This document shows, piece by piece, positions 18,057 to 27,294 of a stretch of DNA of 64,000 nt. This DNA is from Collinsella sp. AF25-2LB (lineage in GTDB: Bacteria; Actinomycetota; Coriobacteriia; Coriobacteriales; Coriobacteriaceae). Where the stretch lies: NCBI RefSeq assembly GCF_003458415.1, contig NZ_QRUF01000005.1, positions 1 to 64,000 of the forward strand, in the 5' to 3' direction. The notes beneath the pieces were generated by a model. That model searched no databases and was not told the origin of the DNA. It saw nothing but the letters and a program-made list of their open reading frames with translations. Position numbers and translations under genes: made by a program. Position 1 is the stretch's first letter, and the number at the start of each line of letters is the position of its first letter.

Positions 18057-18581
18057 CTAATCGTGGTATTCGCCGCGGTCCCACTTCTCGAGGAACTCGT
18101 CAAAGAAGTGCGGGTCAGCCTGAGCCTCGGCATCGGCCTTATTGCAGGCATCGATCTTGGCGATCAGGGCATCGTGCTCGGGGGTCTTCTCGTAGGGCTC
18201 CTCCAGGAAGGCAAGCATGATATCGGCCATCAGGAACTCGCCGGTGATCTTGCCGCCAAAGCCCACGATGTTGGCGTTGAGCTCGCGACGGGCATACAGG
18301 GCAGAGGTCATGTCGCGAACCAGGGCGCAGCGGGCGCCGGGAACCTTGTTGACGGCGTTGGTGATGCCAATGCCGGTGCCGCACAGGGCCACGCCAAAGT
18401 CGGCCTTGCCGCTGGCAACAGCCTCGCCCACGGCCTTACCGTAGATGGGATAGTGCGTACGGGTGTGGCTGTAGGTGCCGCAGTCGAGCACCTTGTAGCC
18501 AGCCTGCTCCAGGCGGTCGGCCAGATAGATCTTCTCGTCCGTAACGATATGGTCGCAACCGATTGCGATGGTCTTCTTCAT
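18057..18581 (-). CDS. lacB: Galactose-6-phosphate isomerase subunit LacB
   Basis: With LacA converts galactose-6-phosphate to tagatose-6-phosphate. The 174 residues match LacB almost end to end: [60 protein letters not shown] and the C-terminus [20 protein letters not shown] precedes the ATG. It follows lacA by 63 bases and is probably cotranscribed with it. Confidence 0.95.
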   Translation of the reverse strand: MKKTIAIGCDHIVTDEKIYLADRLEQAGYKVLDCGTYSHTRTHYPIYGKAVGEAVASGKADFGVALCGTGIGITNAVNKVPGARCALVRDMTSALYARRELNANIVGFGGKITGEFLMADIMLAFLEEPYEKTPEHDALIAKIDACNKADAEAQADPHFFDEFLEKWDRGEYHD

Positions 18582-18644
18582 CAGAACGTCCTTTCGTCTG
18601 AATTCACAAGTTGAGGTAGAAGTTCGAGTTCTCGGTGGCTCTCG

Positions 18645-19073
18645 TTAGGCCATCTTGTTGAGCATGTCGACACGGATCTGGTGACGGCCGCCGGCGTACT
18701 GGGCGCGCAGGAACTCGCGGGCGATCTTCTTGGCAACCTCGGTGCCCACAACGCCCGGGCCCATGGTGACCATGCGCGAGCCGTTGTGCTCGCGGGTCAT
18801 GTAGGCGGAACGCTCGTCGGAAATGTTGGCGACGACCATGCCCTTGATCTTGACGGCGGCCATATAGGAGCCGACGCCGTACTTATCGAATGCGAAGCCC
18901 TGGGAATCCTTGTGCTCCAGCAGGTCCTTGGCAACGGCGGTCGCGGAATCGACAAAGTCCGCGGCAGGGGTCTCGGAATAGTCGACGACCTCGTGACCGT
19001 CGGCGATGAGCATCTCCTTGATGGACTCCTTCATCGACATACCGTCGGCATCGGAAGCGATTACAACCCTCAT
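18645..19073 (-). CDS. lacA: Galactose-6-phosphate isomerase subunit LacA
   Basis: The 142-residue partner of LacB, same RpiB fold. VIASDADGMSMKESIKE, FDKYGVGSYMAA, MTREHNGSRMVTMGPGVVG and GGRHQIRVDMLNKM are typical of LacA, which contributes to a shared active site with LacB. AAGGAGGATGTC precedes the ATG. First gene of the lacAB operon; its promoter has TGTTC/GAACA dyads suited to a LacR-type repressor. Confidence 0.94.
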   Translation of the reverse strand: MRVVIASDADGMSMKESIKEMLIADGHEVVDYSETPAADFVDSATAVAKDLLEHKDSQGFAFDKYGVGSYMAAVKIKGMVVANISDERSAYMTREHNGSRMVTMGPGVVGTEVAKKIAREFLRAQYAGGRHQIRVDMLNKMA

Positions 19074-19167
19074 GACATCCTCCTTGAGAGATACGCAGGT
19101 GCGTAGTTTCTGTTTGGAAGTGTTGAATCGCGTTCAGGTCCGGGCATCTGAATGTGCGGTTCTTCAC

Positions 19168-19256
19168 TGTTCGTGTTTATTTGAACACATTCGAACATCA
19201 ACTGCAAGAATTATTTGTTTATCTTTGTTCTTTTTTGAACAAATACCGTTCACGGA
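19168..19256 (-). promoter_or_regulatory. lacA promoter with candidate LacR operators
   Basis: Dyads TGTTC-N10-GAACA (19168-19187) and TTTGTTC-tttttt-GAACAAA (19224-19243) lie upstream of lacA. The second resembles sites upstream of lacF (21103-21120) and lacR (41197-41214). ACCGTTCACGGA at 19245-19256 is the motif shared by many sugar promoters here. Nothing else is seen in 19074-19380 apart from the terminator at 19316. Confidence 0.65.
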
Positions 19257-19315
19257 TGATTGCCGACCGTCTGGACCCGGCGCGGACGTAGCGACCGCGT
19301 ATTCAACAAACAAAA

Positions 19316-19344
19316 GGGCGGCCGAGAACGTGTCTCGGCCGCCC
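19316..19344 (-). terminator. Terminator of the 19.4-20.4 kb membrane-protein gene
   Basis: Perfect 12-bp arms GGGCGGCCGAGA / TCTCGGCCGCCC; on the minus strand the stem is followed by TTTTGTTTG. Confidence 0.8.
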
Positions 19345-19380
19345 TTCTTACAGTTGATCTTCCAAAGAACGCTTTGCCGC

Positions 19381-20394
19381 CTACTCAGACTGCCTGCCCT
19401 TCTTGGCGTGCTTGGACGGAGCACTCAGAAAGCGGCCCGTCAAATAGTTCGCCGGGCCGGAAATATCAATCCCCAGCAGGGTGTGGCCCAGCCACAGAAA
19501 CGCCGCGAGCACCAGCAGCGGGATAACGCACGAGGTCACGATCATCACAATGACGCCTTCGATGAGATCGGTCACCTGCTGCACGATCTCGTCGGTCATC
19601 TGCTTGGCGCCGCTGGTCACCGACGTGACGAGACCCGAGGCGCCGTCGGCAAGCTGCTCAAGCACATTCTTGGACTCTGTGGACTCGGTCTTTTTCTTGC
19701 TTACTTTGGAGCTGTCGCTATCTGCCGCACCCGCAGCGTCGGCCGCCTTTTGCTCGGCCGTCTCGATGCTCACTCGATACGTTTCATCGACCTTCTGCGA
19801 CACCCATACGCTCGCGGGCACGAGCGCCATGCCGATCACGGCAACCACCAGCACGCGCGTCGCCACACGGCGCAGGACGGCGCTCGTGCTCCAGCGCCCG
19901 TGAATGCCGAGCGACACCGCAAAGAGCACCAACGCAAACGGGATTAAGATGCCCAGGCCAACCGACCACAAAATGGTTAGCAGGTATTTCTCGAGGTAGA
20001 GCACAGCAAGCACGATACCAAGGTTGCCTGAAAGCTGCGCGAGCTGCTCGGCAACTGGCGTTCCCGTATCGCCCGGCAGCGCAGTGATACCCGCAGATAG
20101 GGCGACGCACGAGGTCGTGAGCGCCAAAACATTGCCCTTCTTTTGATCGATGACCTCGATGGTAGAGTCCCAAGTTTTGGTATCGGCAAAATGCGGACGA
20201 GCTACAAAGCCCGACAGCAGCGCCAGTACCACGAGCGCAACGATAAAGCCAATCTGCAGCTTTTTGTTTGCGCACACGACATCGGACAGGCTGGGCTGCA
20301 GCTCGGTTACCGTCGTATGCTCGGTTATCTGGACAGGACGCCCATGAGCCATCTCGTGCGCATCTGTCTTTTGAATCAATCCGTTGTCCGGCAT
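19381..20394 (-). CDS. Hypothetical membrane protein
   Basis: A 337-residue protein of unrecognised family. After a hydrophilic N-terminus there are hydrophobic helices near residues 47-65, 90-110, 130-175 (two or three) and 180-205, a charged Ser/Lys/Ala-rich segment of about 60 residues, and a final helix pair near 280-310. No signal peptide or enzymatic motif was seen. AGGAGG lies seven bases before the ATG. It stands alone between lacA and lacF and has its own terminator; no function is proposed. Confidence 0.72.
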   Translation of the reverse strand: MPDNGLIQKTDAHEMAHGRPVQITEHTTVTELQPSLSDVVCANKKLQIGFIVALVVLALLSGFVARPHFADTKTWDSTIEVIDQKKGNVLALTTSCVALSAGITALPGDTGTPVAEQLAQLSGNLGIVLAVLYLEKYLLTILWSVGLGILIPFALVLFAVSLGIHGRWSTSAVLRRVATRVLVVAVIGMALVPASVWVSQKVDETYRVSIETAEQKAADAAGAADSDSSKVSKKKTESTESKNVLEQLADGASGLVTSVTSGAKQMTDEIVQQVTDLIEGVIVMIVTSCVIPLLVLAAFLWLGHTLLGIDISGPANYLTGRFLSAPSKHAKKGRQSE

Positions 20395-20494
20395 TTGGAC
20401 ACCTCCTCATTCCGGCCTGCATTGCGGATGGAAGTATACCCACCCATCGAAAAACCGAACGGGAGGGCGTGCAGAAGCTCCAAGACTGTCCCCA

Positions 20495-20603
20495 ACGACT
20501 AGTCGTTTAAGAACGTCCCCAATGACTGTCTCGGGATGAGTTGCGGTGGAATAGGGTTTGTTTTGTGCCCGCCGGCCCCTATTCAGTCCCTATTTCACCG
20601 CAA
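20495..20603. repeat. Intergenic repeats: ACTAGTC repeat copy 2 and a 16-bp-arm hairpin
   Basis: 20495-20526 shares ACTAGTCGTTTAAGAACG and CCCCAATGACT with the repeat at 15728-15798. Next to it, TTGCGGTGGAATAGGG (20541-20556) pairs with CCCTATTTCACCGCAA (20588-20603) with one G-T mismatch. Both lie between the membrane-protein promoter and the lacF end. Confidence 0.6.
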
Positions 20604-20618
20604 CTTGGAGGAGGACAG

Positions 20619-20652
20619 AAAAAGCCCTGCCGCGGGTAGCGGCAGAGCTTTT
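20619..20652 (-). terminator. Terminator of lacF
   Basis: Stem AAAAGCCCTGCCGC / GCGGCAGAGCTTTT with a 5-base loop; on the minus strand it ends in a T-run. Confidence 0.8.
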
Positions 20653-20679
20653 GGAAGGGGACTTGGTTGTGCGGGCTCG

Positions 20680-21018
20680 TTAGGCGAGCTTGGCCTCGAG
20701 CTCGGCGATGCGCTTGTAGGCATCGATGGTAAAGCGGGTCTGCTTCTCCAGGATCATAGTGGTCATGAGGGTGTCCTGAGCGTGAGCCATGATGAAGGTC
20801 ATCTCCATCTCGCCACCGCCGGCCTCCTGCGAAAGCAGCTTGGTCTGCGTGTCGTGGGCACCGATGAGCGCATCGCTGGCATCCTTGTGCAGCTGCTCGG
20901 CCTTCTCAAAGTCACCCTCGCGAGCAGCATCGAGCGCTGCAAGCAGATCGGTCTGGGCGTCACCTGCGTATGCGACAATCTCGAATCCAACCATCGAGAT
21001 TTCTTCTTTGGTTGCCAT
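20680..21018 (-). CDS. lacF: PTS lactose/cellobiose family component IIA
   Basis: Accepts phosphate from HPr and hands it to the IIB domain of LacE. The 112 residues match the family length; the phosphorylation site is H79 in IMAHAQDTLMT, and GFEIVAYAGDAQTDLLAAL is the typical first helix. It is the only lactose-family IIA in the window, although two LacE-type IICB proteins are encoded, so it may serve both. Its promoter carries a site nearly identical to one upstream of lacR. Confidence 0.93.
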   Translation of the reverse strand: MATKEEISMVGFEIVAYAGDAQTDLLAALDAAREGDFEKAEQLHKDASDALIGAHDTQTKLLSQEAGGGEMEMTFIMAHAQDTLMTTMILEKQTRFTIDAYKRIAELEAKLA

Positions 21019-21102
21019 GTTGCGTTCCTTTCACATATGAACCAATGGAGAGCATCGCGTCCGGGCATACGCGCTGCGTTGTGTATGACAGAAACAATAA
21101 CA

Positions 21103-21172
21103 TTCAAACAAAAAAGAACAGCACAAAACGTAATTTCGAGCTATGAACGGTTACTTTTCGTCCGTGAACGGT
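21103..21172 (-). promoter_or_regulatory. lacF promoter: candidate LacR operator and shared sugar motif
   Basis: TTCAAACAAAAAAGAACA (21103-21120) matches TTCAAACAGTAACGAACA upstream of lacR at 15 of 18 positions. TCCGTGAACGGT (21161-21172) is the reverse of the ACCGTTCACGGA motif, with a partial copy (TATGAACGGTTA) just before. Confidence 0.65.
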
Positions 21173-21232
21173 TTTTAAACCAATCTGAACAATATCGAAC
21201 ACAATTAGCGGCAACCCAAACAGATCCGCGCC

Positions 21233-22237
21233 CTAGCGTACATCGCGCACCGTATCGCCCTCGACGAGCACGCCCGGAAACAGCATGTGCTCCACACCGG
21301 GTTCAACGCCCTCGGCGCCGGCAATCTTGTCGACCGCCCACATGCCGACGCGCTTGTTGTCAAAGCGCACCGTGGTCAGGCGACGATCGGGCACGATATC
21401 GCCCAGACTATCGTCAACACCCACCACGCTCACGTCCTGGGGCACGCACTTCCCGCGCGACTCCAGCCCGCGGATGCAGCCGTAGGCCATGGCGTCGTTG
21501 GAGGCATAAATGGCCGTGCAGGTCGGATCATCCGCAAGCACCTGGCCGGCAGCATATCCACTCTGCGCCGTCCAGTCACCGCGCACGAGCTGCGGTGGCT
21601 CAATGCCATGCGCGCGCAATGTCTCGCGCCAGCCTTCCTCACGCCGCATGCCCGAAAGCGAGCGCTCGGGACACGAGATAAAGTGCACGGTTTTGTGCCC
21701 CCGCCCCAGCAAGTACTCGACCACCTGGCGCGAACAATCGAACTGGTCGTTATCGACCGTAGAACAGAGCGGGTGCTCCAACATCGTAACGAGCACCGTC
21801 TGCATGCCGGGCAGCGGCTCGAAGGTGCCAAAGTCCGCCGGCATGCGGTTCATGATCACAACCATACCGTCCACCGGCAGTGCGCTCATACGCGACGATG
21901 CGCTCTCGAGGGTATACGGATGCCCGTCTACTTTAGTAAGGGTGATGGCATAGCCATGTTTGTCAGCCGCGGCGGCAAAGCCCTCCATACGATCGAGGTT
22001 ACCGGTACCGGTAATGTTGAACATGGCGACACCAACGGTCTTAAACTTGCCGCGGCGCAGCGATCGACCGGCAAAATTGGGGCGATACCCCAGCTCGCGC
22101 ATGGCGGCACGCACGCGCTCCTTGGTCTCGGGGCGCACGCTGGGCGAATCGTGCACCGTACGCGAAACTGTCTGCTCCGAGACGCCCGCGAGACGCGCCA
22201 CATCCTTAACGGAAACCGATTTTTTAACAGCGGCCAT
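21233..22237 (-). CDS. LacI-family repressor, likely of the first lacE-lacG operon
   Basis: A 334-residue LacI protein: helix-turn-helix VSVKDVARLAGVSEQTVSRTV, hinge YRPNFAGRSLRRG, sugar-binding domain with GVDDSLGDI near the C-terminus. It is divergent from lacE-lacG copy 1, and two operator-like dyads with an ACGT centre lie between. The paralogues at 11.4 and 26.2 kb sit the same way beside their own operons. Confidence 0.88.
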   Translation of the reverse strand: MAAVKKSVSVKDVARLAGVSEQTVSRTVHDSPSVRPETKERVRAAMRELGYRPNFAGRSLRRGKFKTVGVAMFNITGTGNLDRMEGFAAAADKHGYAITLTKVDGHPYTLESASSRMSALPVDGMVVIMNRMPADFGTFEPLPGMQTVLVTMLEHPLCSTVDNDQFDCSRQVVEYLLGRGHKTVHFISCPERSLSGMRREEGWRETLRAHGIEPPQLVRGDWTAQSGYAAGQVLADDPTCTAIYASNDAMAYGCIRGLESRGKCVPQDVSVVGVDDSLGDIVPDRRLTTVRFDNKRVGMWAVDKIAGAEGVEPGVEHMLFPGVLVEGDTVRDVR

Positions 22238-22349
22238 AGGTCGATCTTTCTATGTCGACGATGCCATTGGCGGCACCCTACGCAGTCATTTTTAACGCCT
22301 CCAAGTATATCCAACGCCTCCCCCGCAATACGCTCACCACCCAAAACCT

Positions 22350-22533
22350 ACCGTTCACCGACAATCCTGCTTCCCCGAACGGCTTTTGTCGCACAAATGT
22401 TAACGTTGCCATTGTGCAAACACAGAGCCACCGGGCGGCTCAAACGTTTACGCGTAAGGAATCGACGGTTCGCAGGCACAGGAACCACCGGTTCGCGTCT
22501 TTTTTTGTGTCGCAAAATGGCAACGTCAACATT
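22350..22533. promoter_or_regulatory. Operators of the first lacE-lacG operon
   Basis: Two 18-bp LacI-type sites: AATGTTAACGTTGCCATT (22396-22413) and, inverted, AATGGCAACGTCAACATT (22516-22533), 17 of 18 identical after reversal. ACCGTTCACCGA at 22350-22361 is the shared sugar-promoter motif. No gene is seen in 22238-22594. Confidence 0.8.
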
Positions 22534-22594
22534 TTGGCAACCGAACGCCAAAAGCTACCATCGTTGCTAACCCACCGACTCTTAGGAGCATTGC

Positions 22595-24370
22595 ATGGAG
22601 CAACTCATCGCCATCATCGAAAAGGGCCAGCCCTTTTTCAACGCGATCGCCCGCAACAAGTACCTCAAGGCAATCCGCGACGGCTTTATCTCCGTCATCC
22701 CCATCATCATCTTCTCGTCCATCTTCTGCCTGGTAGCCTCGGTCCCCAACATCTGGGGTTTCTACTGGCCCGATGACATCAACAACGCCCTGTGGAAGTG
22801 TTACAACTACTCCATGGGCATCCTGGCCATCGCCTGCGCCGCCACCACAGCCAAGCACTTCGCCGACGCTCAGAACCGCGACCTGCCCAAGAACAACCAG
22901 ATCAACTTCATCTCGTGCATGTGCGCGGCCATCATCGGCTTTCTGCTCCTTTCGAGCGACACGATCGCCACGGACGCCGCCAGCGGCTTCAACACCACCT
23001 ACCTTGGTTCCAAGGGCCTGCTGACCGCCTTTATCGCTGCGTTTGTGACCGGCATCATCTACAAGTTCTTCATTAAGCGCAACATCACCGTTAAGATGCC
23101 CGAGCAGGTTCCGCCCAACATCTCGCAGACCTTTAAGGACATCATCCCCTTCTCCGTCTGCATCACCGTCTTTTGGGTCTTTGACATTGTCTTCCGCGCC
23201 GCCTTTGGCTTCTGCTTTGCCCAGGGCGTCATCCAGGTGTTCCAGCCCCTGTTCACCGCCGCCGACGGCTACATCGGCCTCGCTGTGATCTACGGCGCCA
23301 TGAGCCTCTTCTGGTTCGTGGGCGTCCACGGCCCCTCGATCGTCGAGCCCGCCATCGCCGCCGCTCTCGTTGCCAATATGACCGACAACCTGGCTGCGTT
23401 CCAGGCCGGTCAGCACGCTTCCGCTGTCCTGACCCAGGGTGCCCAGTACTTCGTCGTCTGCATGGGCGGCACCGGCGCCACGCTTGTCCTGGTCTTTATG
23501 TTCTGCTTCCTGGCCAAGTCTCAGGAGATGCGCGCCGTCGGTAAGGCCGCCATCGTCCCCGTGTGCTTTGCCGTCAACGAGCCGCTGCTGTTCGCCGCAC
23601 CCATCGTGCTCAACCCCGTCTTCTTTGTCCCGTTTGTCTTTGCCCCGATCGCCAACATCTGGATCCTCAAGATCTTTATCGACTTCTTGGGCATGAACGG
23701 CTTTATGTACACCCTGCCTTGGACCGTCCCCGGGCCCATCGGCACCATCATGGGCCTGGGCTTCCAGCCGCTCGCCTTTGTGATGCTCGCCCTTATCCTG
23801 GTCGTCGACTTCGTTCTGTACTACCCGTTCTTCCGTGCCTATGACGCCCAGAAGTGCGCCGAGGAGGCCGAAATTTCCAAGGAGGAGCTCGCCGCCAAGA
23901 ACGCCGAGAAGGCCGCCAAGCTCAACGATGCCTTCCAGGGCAAGGCTGACGCCAAGAGCGTTGCCGCCGGCGCTGCTGCCGAGGCCGTGAAGGCCGACTC
24001 CCCCGCCGCTTCTGCAGCACCCGCTGCCGAGGCAACGACCGCCAGCGACCTCAACGGCAAGCGCGTGCTCGTGCTCTGCCAGGGCGGCGGTACCTCGGGC
24101 CTGCTCGCCAACGCGCTGGCCAAGGCTGCCAAGGAGCGCGGCATCAATCTTGAAACCGCTGCCGAGGCATATGGCAACCACGTGGACATGCTCCCCGACT
24201 TTGACCTGGTCGTCCTGGCCCCGCAGGCTGCCAGCTACCTGGCCGACCTGCAGAAGGACTGCGAGCGCGTGGGCAACAAGTGCGTCGCCTGCCGTGGCAA
24301 GCAATACATCGAGCTCTCCCAGAACGGCGATAAGTCTCTCGCCTTCGTCTCCGAGCAGCTCTCGAAGTAA
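22595..24370 (+). CDS. lacE: PTS lactose-family IICB component (copy 1)
   Basis: Membrane transporter that imports and phosphorylates a beta-galactoside, probably lactose. Residues 1-about 415 are the IIC domain (multiple helices; GVHGPSIVEP, FAVNEPLLFAAPIVLNP); an Ala/Glu-rich linker follows; the IIB domain starts near 487 with phosphorylated C495 in VLVLCQGGGTSG. The C-terminal IIB and 591-residue length match LacE (about 570). TTAGGAGCATTGC precedes the ATG. lacG follows 66 bases downstream. A paralogue lies at 27.5-29.3 kb. Confidence 0.92.
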   Translation: MEQLIAIIEKGQPFFNAIARNKYLKAIRDGFISVIPIIIFSSIFCLVASVPNIWGFYWPDDINNALWKCYNYSMGILAIACAATTAKHFADAQNRDLPKNNQINFISCMCAAIIGFLLLSSDTIATDAASGFNTTYLGSKGLLTAFIAAFVTGIIYKFFIKRNITVKMPEQVPPNISQTFKDIIPFSVCITVFWVFDIVFRAAFGFCFAQGVIQVFQPLFTAADGYIGLAVIYGAMSLFWFVGVHGPSIVEPAIAAALVANMTDNLAAFQAGQHASAVLTQGAQYFVVCMGGTGATLVLVFMFCFLAKSQEMRAVGKAAIVPVCFAVNEPLLFAAPIVLNPVFFVPFVFAPIANIWILKIFIDFLGMNGFMYTLPWTVPGPIGTIMGLGFQPLAFVMLALILVVDFVLYYPFFRAYDAQKCAEEAEISKEELAAKNAEKAAKLNDAFQGKADAKSVAAGAAAEAVKADSPAASAAPAAEATTASDLNGKRVLVLCQGGGTSGLLANALAKAAKERGINLETAAEAYGNHVDMLPDFDLVVLAPQAASYLADLQKDCERVGNKCVACRGKQYIELSQNGDKSLAFVSEQLSK

Positions 24371-24436
24371 GTAACGCTCAGGGCCAGCCGACCATCCAAG
24401 ACCGGCTGGCCCTTCGATTTAGACGATTGGATCATC

Positions 24437-25876
24437 ATGTCCGTTAACCCTGCTAGCGTCACCAACCCGCCCGCGCAGTTTCCCGAGGACTTTGTCTTTG
24501 GCGGCGCCACTGCTGCCTACCAGGTAGAGGGCGAGACTCGCACTCACGGTAAGGGCAAAGTCGCCTGGGACGACTTCCTGGAGGCCCAGGGGCGCTTCTC
24601 CCCCGATCCCGCTTCGGACTTCTACAACCAGTACCCCGTCGATCTGGAGCTGTGCGAGGAGTTTGGCATCAACGGCGTTCGCCTCTCCATTGCCTGGAGC
24701 CGCATCTTCCCCAACGGCACCGGCGAGATCAACCCCGAGGGTGTCCAGTTCTACCACGACCTCTTCGCCGAGTGCCATAAGCACCATGTTGAGCCGTTCG
24801 TCACGCTGCATCACTTTGACACGCCGCTTCCCCTCTTTGAGAAGGGCGACTTCCTCAACCGCGAGACCATCGACGCCTTTGTGGACTTTGCCACCTTCTG
24901 CTTTAAGGAGTACGCCGACCAGGTGACCTACTGGTTCACCTTTAACGAGATCTGGGCCGACGCCTCCAACACCTACATCGAGGGCACCTTCCCCGGTGGC
25001 GTCAAGGCGCATCTTGCCGAGGCCTTCCAGTGCGAGCACAACATGATGCTCGCCCACGCCAAGGCCGTGCTGGCCTTCCACAACGGCGGTTTTAAGGGCA
25101 AGATCGGCGTCATTCAGTCGCTGGAGTTCAAGTACCCGCTCAACGAGAACGACCCCGCCGATATCAAGGCCGCCAACAACGAGCACGTGCTGCAAAACCA
25201 GTTCTTGCTCGACGCCACCTTCCGCGGCGACTACGCGCCCGACACCCTCGAGTGCGCCAACCGCCTGGCCGCCGTCTCGGGTGGCACCATCGAGATCCTA
25301 GACGAGGATCTGGAAATCATGCGCGAGGCCGCGCTCTACAACGACTACCTGGGCGTTAACAACTACCAGTGCCGTTTTTTGAAGGCTTACGATGGCAAGA
25401 ACGACCTGCACCACAACGGTACGGGCGAGAAGGGCACCGGCCGCTGGCGCGTCAAGGGCATTGGCGAGCACGTGAACAAGCCCGGCATCCCCACCACCGA
25501 CTGGGACTGGATCATCTATCCCGAGGGTCTGTTCGATCTGCTCGTCTACATTAAGCAGCGCTACCCCAACTACAAGCAGATCTTCATCACCGAAAATGGC
25601 ATGGGCTACAAGGACCCCTACAAGGACGGTTTTGTGGACGACCAGCCGCGCATCGACTACATCGAGCAGCACCTGCGCTGGCTGCTCAAGGCCATGGAGG
25701 TGGGTGTCAACGTGGGCGGCTACTTCCTATGGAGCCTGCAGGATCAGTTCTCCTGGACCAATGGCTACAACAAGCGTTACGGCTTCTTCTACGTTGACTT
25801 TGAAACCCAGAAGCGCACGCCCAAGGCAAGCGCATACTGGTATAAGCACGTGGCGCAGACCCGTCGTCTGGACTAG
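24437..25876 (+). CDS. lacG: 6-phospho-beta-galactosidase (copy 1)
   Basis: GH1 enzyme that hydrolyses lactose-6-phosphate to glucose and galactose-6-phosphate. Acid/base E171 lies in TFNEI and nucleophile E386 in ITENGMG. The phosphate-binding segment FSWTNGYNKRYGFFYVDF keeps Trp (W440), which in this family favours galactosides; 6-phospho-beta-glucosidases lack it. Similarity to staphylococcal LacG is evident over the whole length (VEPFVTLHHFDTP, TDWDWIIYPEGL). The Shine-Dalgarno site is weak. Operon with lacE copy 1. Confidence 0.92.
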   Translation: MSVNPASVTNPPAQFPEDFVFGGATAAYQVEGETRTHGKGKVAWDDFLEAQGRFSPDPASDFYNQYPVDLELCEEFGINGVRLSIAWSRIFPNGTGEINPEGVQFYHDLFAECHKHHVEPFVTLHHFDTPLPLFEKGDFLNRETIDAFVDFATFCFKEYADQVTYWFTFNEIWADASNTYIEGTFPGGVKAHLAEAFQCEHNMMLAHAKAVLAFHNGGFKGKIGVIQSLEFKYPLNENDPADIKAANNEHVLQNQFLLDATFRGDYAPDTLECANRLAAVSGGTIEILDEDLEIMREAALYNDYLGVNNYQCRFLKAYDGKNDLHHNGTGEKGTGRWRVKGIGEHVNKPGIPTTDWDWIIYPEGLFDLLVYIKQRYPNYKQIFITENGMGYKDPYKDGFVDDQPRIDYIEQHLRWLLKAMEVGVNVGGYFLWSLQDQFSWTNGYNKRYGFFYVDFETQKRTPKASAYWYKHVAQTRRLD

Positions 25877-25968
25877 CTAACGCCATCGGCCGCCGTGACC
25901 ATCACGCTGCCGTGCACCTTACCATTCCCGATCGCATGAGCGCTGCGTCCATGCACCTCTTTCCATGT

Positions 25969-26031
25969 GGCGGATACGACCTTCCCGGTGGATGCTTCAG
26001 CATCCTTGGTCGTATCCGCCGTTTTGTTTTT
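25969..26031 (+). terminator. Terminator of lacE-lacG copy 1
   Basis: Perfect 13-bp arms GGCGGATACGACC (25969-25981) and GGTCGTATCCGCC (26008-26020), with a small inner hairpin, followed by GTTTTGTTTTT. Confidence 0.85.
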
Positions 26032-26050
26032 GAGCGAGCTGGGCCGCGTT

Positions 26051-26197
26051 CGTTTGTCTCGATCTGTAACATCTAGACCACTTTTGACCGTCTAGTTGTT
26101 ACAAATCGAGACAAACGGAATAAGCCGGACCGAATTGTCTAAATCTGTAACACCTAGTCGAGTTTTTTGGTCCCACCTGTTACAGATTTAGACGAAC
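26051..26197. repeat. Twin-hairpin repeat TGTAACA/TGTTACA, copy 1
   Basis: Two adjacent hairpins: unit 1 (26051-26117) pairs GTTTGTCTCGATCTGTAACA with TGTTACAAATCGAGACAAAC; unit 2 (26134-26197) pairs TTGTCTAAATCTGTAACA with TGTTACAGATTTAGACGAA. The variable bases (CGAT versus AAAT) change together in both arms. A second twin-hairpin copy follows the other lacG at 30856-30996. Lies between convergent lacG and lacI. Confidence 0.85.
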
Positions 26198-26210
26198 AGG
26201 CCGAGCACGT

Positions 26211-27212
26211 CTACGCCCGCAGATCCCGCACGCTCGCGCGCTCGACCAACACGCCCGAGACGAGCGTACGGCTTCTGGAGCTCGGGGCTTCCAGACCTGC
26301 GACGACCTCGTTAAGCGCACGGATGCCCAGCTCGCGATGGCGAAACTTCACCGACGTCAGAATCGAGTTGGGAATCGTCTTGTAGAGCTCATCGTCGAAG
26401 CCGATCACGGACACGTCGTCGGGCACACTGAGCCCTTTGTCACGTAGAGCCATCATCACGCCGTTTGCCATGCAGTCGTTAGCGGCGAGGACCGCCGTGC
26501 AATCGGGCTTATCGGCAAGCACAAGGCCCGCGGCATAGCCACTATCCGCATTCCAATCGCCTTGCAGAGGCTCGGGCGGCTCAATGCCACGCGCCTCGAG
26601 TGCCGCACGCCAACCTTTCATACGGCACTGGCTCGACAGCGACTCTTTCTTACCCGAAACGAAATACACGTTCTTGTGACCATGATCCAAGAAGTACTCG
26701 CACGCCATGCGCGCGCCGCCCTCTTGGTCGTCACTGACGGTGGAGCAGGTAGGATGTTCCATCGGTGTGATAATCACCGTCTTGAGGTCCTTCGGTGCCT
26801 CAAAGGTATCAAAGTCATCGACCATCTGACGCAGGTTGAAGATCATGCCATCAACAGGCAGCTGCGACATCCTGCGCGCCGCATCGGCAAGGGTCATCTT
26901 CTCCCCTGCGCGCTTCTTAATCATCGTGAGCGCAAAGCCGCGTTCCTCGGCGGCATCGGCGATACCGTCAATCATGTCCACGGCACCACCCGACAAGTGA
27001 AACAGCACGACGCCGATGCACCCGTAACGGCCCAACTTGAGCGAACGCGCGGCAAAGTTAGTTCGAAACCCGAGTGCCTCCATTGCGGAATGGACCTTAT
27101 CGCGTGTCGACTCTCGCACGCTATCGGGCTCGTTGATCACACGCGAAACCGTCTTGAGAGAAACACCCGCGGCAATCGCCACATCGTTCATCGAGACGTT
27201 TTTCTTGTCCAT
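26211..27212 (-). CDS. LacI-family repressor, likely of the second lacE-lacG operon
   Basis: LacI protein of 334 residues from the Met at 27212 (frame open to 27272): helix-turn-helix VSMNDVAIAAGVSLKTVSRVIN, hinge FRTNFAARSLKLG, ligand domain with GFDDELYKTIPN. The upstream frame lacks a good ribosome site, while GGAG lies before 27212. Divergent from lacE copy 2, with a 24-bp perfect palindrome in between as likely operator. Confidence 0.86.
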   Translation of the reverse strand: MDKKNVSMNDVAIAAGVSLKTVSRVINEPDSVRESTRDKVHSAMEALGFRTNFAARSLKLGRYGCIGVVLFHLSGGAVDMIDGIADAAEERGFALTMIKKRAGEKMTLADAARRMSQLPVDGMIFNLRQMVDDFDTFEAPKDLKTVIITPMEHPTCSTVSDDQEGGARMACEYFLDHGHKNVYFVSGKKESLSSQCRMKGWRAALEARGIEPPEPLQGDWNADSGYAAGLVLADKPDCTAVLAANDCMANGVMMALRDKGLSVPDDVSVIGFDDELYKTIPNSILTSVKFRHRELGIRALNEVVAGLEAPSSRSRTLVSGVLVERASVRDLRA

Positions 27213-27294
27213 CGTTGCCACTGCTTCTCCAGTCGGTTTTGCATCGCTTGCTTTTTGCGTTCTAGCATACACTACCTGCCTGACTGATAAATCA

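Noticed and set aside
18057..19073. Ribose-5-phosphate isomerase B for the two RpiB-fold genes
   Set aside because: The pair, their lengths and their specific LacA/LacB motifs fit galactose-6-phosphate isomerase.
22526..24304. 592-residue minus-strand open frame opposite lacE copy 1
   Set aside because: GC-rich codon bias leaves the antisense frame free of stops; the Asp/Gly/His-rich translation has no fold and the sense gene is certain.
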